Shown here one piece after another: positions 1 through 11,618 of a stretch of DNA of 64,000 nucleotides. Source of the stretch: Trichoplax adhaerens (lineage: Eukaryota > Placozoa > Uniplacotomia > Trichoplacea > Trichoplacidae). The stretch is from positions 29,752-93,751 of the forward strand of contig NW_002060949.1 of NCBI RefSeq assembly GCF_000150275.1, read 5' to 3'. The position numbers were made by a program, and so were the translations under genes. The notes under the pieces were generated by a model, which was not told the DNA's origin, searched no databases, and saw only the letters and a list, made by a program, of their open reading frames with translations. Every line of letters begins with the position of its first letter. Within the stretch, counting starts at the first letter, position 1.

Positions 1-3000
1 CGATTCCTTTACTATTACAGAGTGTAAAGCAGGATGCTTTTATAACCTACTGAATAACCGCGTTTTTTACCGTTTTCGTTCCTTAGTCGTCTACTTTTGT
101 TTTACTGATATTAGCCTAGAGGGTTACAGTAAGATGTTTTACCAGTACTTACCTTAACTGTCATTAAATCCGAAAGTTGTACAGCAAATAGGGAAAGCCT
201 TATGATTGTTATCATGAAATTTATGGCTATTTCACTAACTCTTTACTGTTGCCTGTATCAAATTTAGATAGTTTATAAATTATGTTTTAACTAATTACTT
301 TACCCTGATCGATCGTAAATGTATTAATTGGAGCCTCAAGTAAGATGATCGCGTTAGATTACAGTGAACGCCTTTACACTCCTTTAGTAATCTACCATTG
401 AATTATTCATCGGGTTAACTAAATATACTTTTCTATCAGTTGTTCTGATCAATCGATTTAGATTATTAGTCTTTCATTCCAAGTAAAATTTCTACTGCTG
501 CGCTCTGGTATGTTGCGGTGGTACTTTATTGAACAGTTCCATATCCATCAATGATAAAATAATACGTTGCTTCCCTAATTACCTACAGTAACAAAATTTT
601 AACGGCAATGTATTCATCTTTACTTCGATAGAATGTACCTACTACACGGTATCATTCCTTACAAATTGAAATTTCTTCCATTTGCAAAATAAGCTCTAAT
701 CTAGTGTTGTTTATCGTTATAATTGTGATTCAATACTACTATGTTAGTCATTACTAATGCATAAAGTAATGGTTTAACAATCTTGATTAGGTAGTGAGTG
801 AGTCATTAAATTTGATATCATGAAATGTTTTAAGTTTCTTCTAAATTATTTTAGATTTTATAATTTACTCATCTATCAGTGGCAATCGGTGGAACTTTCA
901 TAAAACTAGAATAAGATATACTTATAAGAATTTTTGCGGATAATCCATTGCCAGGCATAATACTATCGTATCGTATTTTCTAATAGCTTTAAGCAATTTT
1001 TATCTAATGAACGAAATTTCTCATCAATACTTGCACTTGAAAGTATCCATTTGTGTAATTCCGCTAAAGTTCTCATATACTCTAAATTAATTTTAGTAAT
1101 TAGTCTTGGAGGTATGAAAAGCTTCTATAAGTTATGCTAATGTGCTACGATAATCTATATCAAAGCCGTTTTTACTGTACTGTATACAGGACAATTGTTG
1201 TCTTTGGGCAATCCATTTGAAGGATAAATCTAATAGAGTTGTAATATAATCTCCAATAAGATAAAAAATGATATAATTATATTAAGGGGAAAATAGCGCA
1301 GCTTTATGCATATATTTGATAATAAAGCTATAGAATAGATTTAAGGAGAGCCCACATAATAGTCTTTACACTTAATTACTATAGTATATAACGCATTGGC
1401 ATTTTCTCCGTACTGTAATATAAAATTCACGTGTCCCAGCTCTTAACTTCCGGGTTTCAAAACAGAAAAAGCAAATATAAATCCAGCTAGGATAAAAATA
1501 ATGGAAAATGTATTGGATGTTTCAGATATTAATAATTAAGTTACCATATATATTATCGACAGCTTGTAGAATAGATTCTGGAATAATCGCTTCTATAGTC
1601 TCTAGATTATACTATTAAACTTGTATTTCTTCAGTAATACACTGTATTCAACAGAGAGGATGAGTTAGCTCTATTAACACACAAGACAGTTACGCGATAG
1701 GCCTACTATAGTTATTGTAGTTGTAGTAGATTTAATTTACTCAATGAACCTTACAATATAAACGGAGGTGTCATAGGGGTGTATAAATTGAACTATTATT
1801 TCTAATCTATTTTATATATGATAAAATTATTATTATAGCTCCACTATTATCATATAACCTAGGATTACTAAAAAGGTTAAAACATTCTAAAAGTGACTTG
1901 AAAAGAGGATCAAAAAGTTAATGATGTAATCATAATCGAGATGATCGATTTATTCCAATATTAACCCTGAACTCTTGTAATCAATATTATACTTGAAAAG
2001 ATTTTTGATATATTGTACAATGCACTTATATATTGTAACATTTTTTCACTATAACTGCCAATTTATTGGTTAACTTCTTAATCGTTTTCAAAATTACTTT
2101 TGTAGCTATACGATATCGATGGAACCGAACTATGTATAGTTGCAACCAATCTCAATTTTTTATCTATGGAATATTTTCATCCTAAAACCACTCCTGATTT
2201 TCCTATTTATAAAGCGGTTCGAATGTCTATGTCTATACCAGGTCGGTTTATATTTAGTTGCATGAGTAGTTAAATTCGAACAGATTTATATATTTTGTTT
2301 ATTAAATACAGCTAAGAACATCTAAATTCAGCCCTCTTCATGTTATGATCGAAATTACGTCATAGCATCGTTTTCTACTCGTATATTAGTAACGATCAAG
2401 CAATTTTAAAAATGTTCCATTGCTTAAACACAACATTTATCCTAGTTCAATAACGTGGGTTCTACTTTCTACGTGGATACGCTATTTTTATCCTTTCAAT
2501 AAGATATAATTTTCTTCAATTTTTTCAATTAATTCAAAATGTAACCTATTTCTCATTTATTTTCATTAATTAATTCAACTAACAATAGTATTAGTTTACT
2601 TTCAAGGGAATTATTTGATTTTTAATATTGTATAATAGTAAATTTTAGCGATACTCGTATTTGAAGGAAGGGATTGCAACACCTTTACTCTGTCTTGTTG
2701 TATTATAAATTCTGAACATGTTGTGGTAAATAAATTATACAATTTTTACGCTTACTTAGGATTAGGTTTAGGCAGACTTTCCTACGTAGTGGAGTTCTAT
2801 AATTTAATATTGGTCTTTATATATTTATACGTATTTATTATTTTAAGAAATTATTCAATATACAACAGTAATATATAAGAAATAAAACTGCATAATGTGA
2901 AATGTTACCTCTCATGTCTAGTTTTATTCCTTACGTATTACTGCTCTATATTGAATAATTTTTGAAATAATGATTATATACTGATATATAAAAATCTGTA

Positions 3001-4567
3001 TTGAATTATTCAATTCGTATTTACATTTAGAATCCTTTATATGCACAACAAATATCATTCTTCTAAGTTTACAGGCCAACTTATGCTCCAGGGCTTGCTT
3101 GTACTCGCTATTGTTCGATCATTTCATTAGCATAATAATAATAATTTTTAACCTGTTATTCCATATTAGACATATCAATAAGTTGATTACCTGATGTTGT
3201 TTTCGTAATCTCGAATTCCTTTCACCTCTTGTTGTAACTTTAGGATTGCGATCAACAATAGCGTAATAACAAATGATGACAAATAATTATACTAGCATGC
3301 AGTGATAAATCATAATACACTTGCCAGTATAATGATCTAGATGCCTACTTTAGTCACAACATCTTAATAGCAAGAGGACAATGGATAAAATTATTTAGTA
3401 TCATTCTGATATTGAAATAATTTTGGATCTAGTTACATAGGATAAAAACTATGAACTAATCTTATTTCGTTTATTTTTAATCCTTTATGTTGAAATTTAT
3501 AAGTATTGCATCTATTAATTCTCGAATATTTATTAGTTAAAGTGTTACTTGATCTATTTATACTTGTGTTAATTTTTTAAGAGTTTAGTGAAGGCAAGAA
3601 AATTGCCAATACAAGTACTGAAGCATTTAAATCACTTAAACGACATCCTATAGCTATTTCTATTCAATTGTATTAATTTCTTTGAGTTTTTACAAATAGA
3701 ATAGAAAGCTCTGTTTATAGTATTATCGATAAAATCTAAAAGCTTAGTCTTAATACTTTATAGAACAAGATAAAAGCTCTGAAATAAGTTGAACGGTATC
3801 TTTAATTATTATCTAGCTCGACAAAGACTGATCCATACAACTCTTTAGTCCAAAGCAATGGGAAAATTTTTGACGAATAACAAATAAAATTATAATCATA
3901 ACATGTTGCTATTTACTTTAACTAAAACTGAAAAATAAAGTCCGAACTAAACCTTACCATTTGTTCCTGGATGTTTTCTATTAGCTTGTTTACATTTGAT
4001 AAGCCCTCTATTATTAAAATGATATATTATATTCCTTTTGTAATCATATTTTTACTAGTTTTTGCTGATAATAAGATCTTGCATATCATAGAATTTTACT
4101 GTATTCAATAGTATACTATATTTAGTCAATGTAGAGATATATGGATGAATCTACAGATTTATAATCAATACTGAATCAACTATATTCCTCATCGATAACC
4201 AAAGCATTTACAAAAATAATTGGAAAATTGTTTTATTAATAATATTAAGGTCATGCACACTGTAAAATAGTACTTTACAAAGTAGCATACTCTATTGAAC
4301 TATCGTATTGATGGAATATATTTTATAGATATGAGGATGAATCTATTGGTCTGCGGCTTTAGTGGATTACAATATGCATGATTAATAACCATAATAAGAA
4401 TTTCCTGCAAGGATTATTTATGCCATTTATCTTAAAAATAGGCTATTATGAGGCGGTTCGAGTTAAACATCATCGAGTTAAAAATGATGACTGTATTATA
4501 CGAAAGAAGAAAATACCTTGTTGTCTATACTGCTGTATATGCTGCTCTAATTGGGGTGAAGATTCAG
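1..4567. other. Non-coding stretch, no gene recognised
   Basis: Very AT-rich sequence with stops in all frames. The only longer open frames (around 4378-4740) are low-quality and merely run across the first recognised patatin exon. I looked for the 5' exons of the patatin-like gene that starts at 4568, especially a Gly-X-Ser-X-Gly nucleophile motif, and for tRNA box-B sequences, and found neither. The stretch may be upstream intron or intergenic DNA. Confidence 0.5.
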
Positions 4568-7543
4568 CTAATTATGATTTGTATATTGATGGTGGTGTTG
4601 GATGTAATTACCCTATCCATGTTTTCGATGGTAAGTATAAAATATTTCATTTTTTGGAGGCTCTATATGAGCAATTAATATTATTTATAAGTAAATACGA
4701 TGGGATTGTAACAGCAGTTTCCCTAATACTTTTTTCTTAAAGTGTCAAATTACAATGCATATTTCTCTATAGTAAAATATTGGTAGCCTATAAATCTGTT
4801 GCTATTTTTCGCCAATTTTACTGATTATAATGTTCAAAATTAGTGAAATAGAATGCGCTAGTTAGAATTTTAAGTATAACAGCTTAATTTCTATGTATAG
4901 AACGAATATTACAAATTTACGTAATAATAATATTAATAATGACAACGATACTAGGGTGGTGGTTGTCCATGGATGAAAAAGATCATTTTGTCGAAAGAAT
5001 GCAACCATTTACGGATATGGATCGATTTTACGATGTTGAAGATAGGTTTGGAATGACACCTAATCCTAAAACTTTAGGTTTGATGCTTGTAAGTTTATAA
5101 TTTAATATGATAAACATTTCATTTTCTTATTTTATTTCTAGCTTCTATTTGTATAGAGTTATGCCTTTTTATGGTAACATTTCGTACAGTCTTTATATTC
5201 ATTCAACATAGTTGTGTCTCCGTAAATATAATCATAAAAACTGTTACGTAAAAATATTCATTTATTTCAGTAGTTTCAGAATGATTGTGATAATTGACTA
5301 TGAAATATTTTCTATGGCTTACTTATGCATATTAGTATTCTCCCTACCGTAATGGAATGTTTTGCAAAGTTTTATCGACTCGAGAGAAAAAATTATTTGG
5401 ATCGTTAGCAGTTCCTAAGAAATTTATATCTGAGCATTCAAAATTAAGGTAACAATTCAAAATTTTATGTTTAAAATTGTACGAAAGATTTACTTTTGCT
5501 AGGGCAATATTTTATTCCTGTTTAGTTATATAAGCTGGTAGGAATACTTAATATGCAGTAATTTAAAGACTTGTAAGTCATATTATCAACATTATATCAA
5601 GTAAAAATTACACGGAAATAATTATTACTGAATTATGGTTATAATACAAGTTTAATGCAGTACAGTTGTAATTGTCCTTAATATGGCGCAGATTTATTAT
5701 TATATTAAGATCTTAATATTGTGAATATAACAATTGAAAATATCTTGCTTGTTAATTTGCTAGTTTACGAGCTGAGAGTATTCGCGACAAGAAAGATAAA
5801 GCACTTGCCGCATTTAGTGACATTGTTCAGGTAAATAATATTGATAAAACATGTAATATCACTTAGCGCGCTGTTATATTGGATAAATTAACTAGACATT
5901 TTGGTTTACATCAAATTGATCGATTTACTTTAATGTTCCATAATATTGGAAAAGCACTATAAGCTATTCTGATTTTGATTAAAATATCTTGTTAGGTTTT
6001 GGAGCCTTGTAAAATAATTGTGGATGGGACAACATGTTACCCGCTTTATGAAGCAAAAGAACTCATTCGAAGAGTAAGAATAAATTGATTTTATGTTTTT
6101 TAACCCAGTTTAAATTCACGCAGGAGTACAATGTGAACGTATATGTTCGTAAGATGTAGAAAAGGGAAAGAAAGAATGCAAACTAGAGCTAGTACCACAT
6201 CATAGGGGTGTGGCTTGGATAATTTAACAATTTTTACTGGGTTAAGAACATAGTTTTCGTATAATTTCGGTACCGCAGATTATAGACTTCTAATTAGGGT
6301 TTATTTATCATCTAAGGCATTTATTTTAGTCGAAATCCTTCTTAACTAAATTAATACTGAGAGATATAGAAGCTGCAAGTTAATATTATTATACATTTAA
6401 TTTATGTAGGAAATTTGTAAATATAATATGAAGTTGATTATTATGTATACGTGGGTAGATATCAATGTGAACCCTTATATTCTGTGTTTACAAAGCAACT
6501 TACATTTCAAAAATTTGTTACCAGTATATTTAATTTTGGTATGACTAAATTGTTGTATTCAGTATATGATATTCACAACGTATTTTCCTTCCTCCATAAA
6601 GACATATAAAGATCAAGAGCATTTCATACGATTAGTATGTCCAGAAGGCCTTGATAGTCTTTTAAAAAGACTTGAGGATTGCCAAATAGAAGGAATGGTA
6701 ATTTAATAATTATTATTTAAGTTTAAAATTGAATTTTTTTCTACTGTAGAGCAGCGTTATTCCGTTTTGACTCGTACTATTTGTAAATTAAACAATAACA
6801 TAAAGCATTAGTCCCTTTAGTGCACGAATATCGCTGCAATGCATTCAGTCCTTAATAATAGCATCCTTTTATCTTAGTTATCCTTACGATATTTGCAAAA
6901 AAGCGTTTTGGAGCAAGAAAATTTTATCGATTTAAAACATGATCATCTTGGTTACTATCGAACTGCAATTAAAGGGCCAGCACAGTTTGCCATAGCAACA
7001 ATAGTAAGTTCTTCTATAGATTGAAGAGAGACAAATGTGTCAGACTGCCGACGGGCTGCTATATCACTTTGATACAGCCCATATACACTTAAAGTGCTGG
7101 TATAATTTATCTTTATCTTTTTCTATAGGATACGTTATTACTAAACGGTAGAAGTCGGTTTTTAAAGGTACGCATATGTGTTACATGATACTGCATCGAT
7201 CTATATATTATGCGTAAGATAGGACATTTCAAGATTTTAAAGCATTTTACAATGTTTTTGTTATTAATTTAAATTAATGGAGGATATGCTCCTGTAGTAC
7301 TTTATAGCAATTCTAATGTCTGGATTTGTTTTTTATACAGTCTAGTGACGTAAATCGGTCGATAGGTATTAATACCTCGTATTTAAAAGCGACCAATGGC
7401 AACTTAGCTAAGGATGATAAAGAATTTCTTAAAGAGGTAACATTGATCGCTGATAGTAATATGATAATAATATAACACTGTGTAATTAGTGGAATACCGA
7501 GCACCAAAATTTCTTTAACTACTTGAGACATCGAAAGCCATAA
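4568..7543 (+). CDS. Patatin-like phospholipase, 3' part (10 exons, N-terminus not found)
   Basis: Patatin-fold lipid acyl hydrolases use a Ser-Asp dyad. The exons that join in frame are 4568-4630, 4955-5088, 5336-5448, 5764-5830, 5996-6073, 6602-6697, 6878-7003, 7129-7167, 7341-7436 and 7490-7543 (stop). The first exon reads YIDGGVGCNYPIHVFDG: the DGG motif carries the catalytic Asp and is followed by the NYP segment usual in the family. Exon 2 continues WWLSMDEKDH and ends NPKTLGLML, joined to YSPYRNG, which is the patatin block after the Asp. The last exons (DTLLLNGRSRFLK, SSDVNRSIGINTSYL, then a short WNTEHQNFFNYL end) match the C-terminal part of the domain. The nucleophile Gly-X-Ser-X-Gly and the oxyanion-hole exons are not visible upstream, so the entry is partial. 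Substrate is unknown. The longer mixed-charge middle (exons 3-7) is less conserved and its splice choices are less certain. Confidence 0.78.
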
Positions 7544-9256
7544 AGTACGTGCAGTTATTTATTATTTCATGAATCGGAATTGAGATGACACAAATTATTT
7601 GATTGCACGGATTTCTAGAAGATCAAGAATTTCTCAAAGTAACTAACCTATTGTGGGTAGTAAGGCGTTGCATGATGTTAATGTAGCCATGTGTTAATGT
7701 GCTTAATAAGATAGTGGATAAAAGAAACCTGCTTTGTCACTTATGGATATTAGAGTACAAAGCATTTTTGGTTATGGATATCTTTATTGATTGGAATTAC
7801 AATGAAATAATTTATATTTCGTAAAGACGTAAAATACACTATTTGATAGTAAATATGTGATAAAAATGGTATTACTCTGCGCGATTCACAAGATGACGAA
7901 TTACAGAATTTGCAATCTACTTATGACACGAAAAATAGCACGCATGCAGTTGTGCATTATTTTATAAATTTGTATCTCCACGATTTAATTTGTATATCTT
8001 CAAGAGGTACAATGCACGGTATCGTTAGCAATAATGAAATGATTATATACACGTAGTATTTTATGATTGTTAATGTAGGACTTCAAGGGTTTCTTGTCTA
8101 CTTGATAAGGTTCCAATTTCATAAGGGGGATAAAATTAATCATTAAATAATGGTATGATGATGACATAGCTTGATACGATTATATAATTATCTTTGCCAA
8201 ATAACGAGTATAAGAAGCTTCTTCAGTTTATTTTATGAATATCAAAAGTATTAAATACATCCAATTCTGGATTAGATTATTTTATAAATCAGATTTGTAA
8301 TGAAAGGACATGTATTCGTTACGCGTAAGGACTACTGTGAAGTGCGATTTACATTTTTGCTGGCCTAGGAAAAAATAGTATTCCAGTCTACGTTATAGCC
8401 GAAAAGGAACATTGCTTTCAATTATTTCTCCTATTCGAAAGTGAATATATTGCAATATTAAATTACTAATTGGATGTTATTTAATTGATGATATTATAGA
8501 ATGGTCAGCGGGGTATAATTGCTTTTTTGCATTATTACTTAAAAGAGAAAGGAAGAGTGCAACAAAATATTCGAACTTATGGCAGAGTCATTCAAGTCAG
8601 ATCCAAAGACGAAACTTCCATATAGCGGTTAGAACTAATCAAGCATTTGATAACTTGCTATGATTTCATCTAGCCTGGCTAATGGTTGCGAAATTTTATA
8701 TTTTTTGTCTTTATTAGCCTATTAGCAGTTGGTATATACGAATATACAATAGGACACATGTGCAGGAGGCTCTGTTATACCTTTCTATATTGGCCATTGA
8801 CTTATGATATAAATCATGATTCTATAATATTATTTTTCTTGTTATTAACATCGCTACTAAGCATTGTAGCATTCATAAGTCGGTATATATATAACATACA
8901 TAACGTATATACCGATTATGCTATCAGGATTTCTTCGTCTCGTTGTAGATCATTGATACCGAGGATTTGATTTAATTAATGTTTAATAATCTTCTGCAAT
9001 AACCATTTCTTCATCTAAATAAAAGAAAAGAGAAAATCTTAATTTATTGTTACTTTTTATATTATTATAGTAAGAGATATCTATCTGCCAGCGTGTATGA
9101 AAACAATTCAGATTTGATGTCGGAACTTTCGATTTACTCCTTTCAGCTCAGCTTCCAAGTTGGAGTATTCAGTATTATCATGCTCTTGAAGACTGCCGTG
9201 AAATACAGTTGTTTCTATGGCAAGAACAGCAGTATCTTCAGGCATGACTGCAAATT
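7544..9256. other. Intergenic, no gene supported
   Basis: AT-rich sequence downstream of the patatin-like gene. The one hydrophobic open frame (8686-8970) begins at a TTG, has no homology I recognise and no flanking exons, so I do not call it a gene. Confidence 0.5.
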
Positions 9257-9312
9257 AGACCATCCGAAAATATCAGACTATTGTAAGTAGTTTCAATATT
9301 TTCGGATGGTCT
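9257..9312. repeat. Perfect 17-bp inverted repeat with 22-nt loop
   Basis: The left arm 9257-9273 (AGACCATCCGAAAATAT) is exactly reverse-complementary to the right arm 9296-9312. The transcript would form a 17-bp stem with a 22-nt loop. No coding context; it could be a hairpin or a small foldback element. Confidence 0.85.
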
Positions 9313-9609
9313 CTAATGTACTTTGTACGTTGTACAGATATATATATAAATTAAGGGGCATTTGCTTGATTGTCAATGATTTGTTAAACTTCGATCATTC
9401 AAATCATATTCTAACGCTGCATATAGTGATATGAAAAAAATAGAACTAACTTGTATATTAAAATAAACTAGGTTACCAATTTTGATTAATTATAATTATA
9501 TAGTATATAATTAATTAGATATTATATGGGCCAATTTGGGTTTTCGAAGGACTGTACGTGTCGTAGCTTCTACCATTACTGTTTTAGTACAGGTGCTGTA
9601 CCTCGGTAA

Positions 9610-9770
9610 GGACTCCAGTCAAATCCTGTATTTTTGTCTTCGTCAAGGACAGTCGAGGGACAGGGGCTAAACGTGACGTAGTGGTCCCAAACAGGCCAGA
9701 GTCCCGCTGGGACTCCAGGACAAAATAGAAAAATTTATATTTTGTCTTTGGAAGACAGGGACTCTCGTAG
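9610..9770. repeat. Degenerate ~100-bp direct repeat, GC-richer than surroundings
   Basis: GGACTCCAG occurs at 9610 and again at 9710, exactly 100 bases apart. Both copies are followed by a T-rich TTTTGTCTT block and then GGACAG or GACAGGGAC sequence. The second copy also contains a small foldback (GACAAAAT ... ATTTTGTC). An inverted, related sequence (GAGTCCTGTCCTGC) lies at about 10384-10400, on the far side of the MADF exons. This is consistent with decayed transposon ends, but no clean terminal repeat or target duplication could be defined. Confidence 0.5.
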
Positions 9771-9923
9771 CAACCCTGCGCTGTGGTTGGCCTAGAAAGG
9801 TCATGTGATTCTCTACAGTATTTCACACGTATAGTACTGTAGTTAAAACTAAAAAATAATTAATTAATTTAATGCAGTATAAAGACTACATTTGAGGTTC
9901 ATCATTTTATCATATTGATTCAA

Positions 9924-10213
9924 ATGGATAGCGATACATGGTCTAGCGATCAAGAGGTCATCACGCGTCCATCTTCACCTAGATGGACCGTATCTAAAAT
10001 TAAGAAATTAATTGCTGAGGTAATCGTAATTGTCAAGGTATGATAATTTATATACTAAATATAAGTATTAATGTGTAGTACTTTAATAATATTAACGGGT
10101 ATAGGTGGCTGATCATGAAGTCCTATGGAGGGTTTGCCACCCTAGATATAGGGATAGAACGGCCAAGGCCGATAATTGGCGAAAAATTGGCATGGAGTTG
10201 TATGACATTAACG
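9924..10213 (+). pseudogene. Orphan MADF DNA-binding domain, two exons, truncated
   Basis: Exon 1 (9924-10019, ATG at 9924) and exon 2 (10105-10213) join in frame at GAG|GTG. The product begins MDSDTWSSDQEV and reaches KKLIAEVADHEVLW, then RYRDRTAKADNWRKIGMEL. This is the first two helices of a MADF (Myb/SANT-like) domain: a leading LI.EV, then LW, then W..I...L. MADF proteins bind DNA as transcription factors, or occur as accessory proteins of PIF/Harbinger transposons. The third helix, normally a C..KW..LR motif, was not found in the next 1.4 kb, where palindromic GTAC repeats begin. It is either an incomplete gene model or a relic of a mobile element; the GGAC-rich repeats on both sides favour the relic. 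Confidence 0.5.
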
Positions 10214-11618
10214 GTACAGTACCACTCTACTGAGCTACCAAAAATGGGAACAGCTACAGTACTGTATATATGTGCAAATGTACAGTACTAAAAATTTCAT
10301 TAATTTTAATTTGATTGTAATATTTTAATTTATTTATTAACCAGGTACAGGAATATAGATGACGTCATCATCTGTCTTGTCTCGAGTCCTGTCCTGCAAA
10401 AAGTTCATCGTGTGAATGCACCTTAAAAGAGGCCCTCGCTTATTTACTGTAGGTGTCCAGCTGTCCATGATACCGTAGTATACATTGTACAATGTACAAC
10501 TGAGTGATAATTATCATAATTGTATGTAGGTATAGTGTCCTATTCAGTAGTACGATAGCATAGACAAGGACTGCTAAAAATAAGATAAATGGATTATGAA
10601 AAAAGTGTTCGAGCATGCGTAAATCTACCCATCTTAGTAGATGGCGCGAAAATGGTTCCTTGCAAAAAAATTCTTTAATTATTTACATTCATTGCTTCTG
10701 CTCCGAACCGTATAAAACTGGAGAAAAATCACATAGGTCACTCAGTGCATTGCATTTCTATATAGTCCTAAGCTATAGGATCATAATCAGCATCACTTGA
10801 CGTATTTAAATTGATTGTACACTTATTGAACTATATCGTTGACAATTAAGTTGAGTTGATGTCTTACTGAATCGTTAGCGGAGAAAAATTCATTTTTTTT
10901 TTAAATCGATCCATCGTACCGTCTTTTACAGAAAGAATGGTGGCGGTTGATAGGTTGATATATAGCGCTGCTCTGTGCTCTAATCTATCAAATTATATAG
11001 TATCTATACAGTAAACACTACTGTACGGTCTGTTGCTAGTAGTAGTACTAGTAACTTGACGAATTACGATTCCTGATGACATTGGAATTACTACTCCTTC
11101 CATGATTTTTTTTTTACCGCGAAAATATTGGCTATGCAGTATGTAGAGTACAATCATGATACAATATAGTGCTAGTTCTCAAAACAAGTGCAAATGCTTA
11201 TACTGTATTATGTGGCTATTGAATTCTACCTGTACCACTACCATGGGCATGGTAGGAGACGAGTTGGCCAGCGTAAACTTAACGCTGTTCTTGATACGCG
11301 AACAGCTCTCATAGTAAGACAGTAGAGTATGAATTTGCGGTATGGCTCCGATACAGTACTCGACGGCTGGACCAGTTACAGTATGATGATTCAGCTCACG
11401 CTCCACGACAACTGCATCCCGGACAAAAACTCCATACTTACGGCATACAGTACAGCTTACTGTACAGTATATACTGTACAGCTTTTAGACAGTTCGAGCC
11501 AAACGTATTAGTACTGTACACTGTACAGTAGAACTCGTACGGCCTGCCCAGACCGTCATCGTTTCTTTGGTAGTCATCTTAAACCATCTAGCGCCACTTG
11601 ATTGGAGAAAGGGAAGCC
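10214..11618. repeat. Non-coding, rich in GTAC-centred palindromes
   Basis: No exon is supported here. Short motifs of the type TACTGTACAGTA recur at about 10236-10290, 10990-11060 and 11445-11535. The last cluster, with several overlapping copies, lies about 90-170 bases before the NASP start codon and may overlap its promoter. Short open frames on both strands (11179-11511) overlap one another and look like by-products of the repeat composition. Confidence 0.5.

Noticed and set aside
2213-4460. GGTTCGA strings resembling tRNA box B (about 2216 and 4454)
   Set aside because: No matching box A or cloverleaf around either one.
8686-8970. Hydrophobic 94-residue open frame
   Set aside because: It starts at TTG, not ATG, has no recognised domain and no fitting neighbouring exon. 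AT-rich DNA easily yields hydrophobic frames.
9584-9826. 80-residue minus-strand open frame
   Set aside because: It coincides with the GC-richer degenerate repeat block and reads as repeat-derived sequence without a domain.
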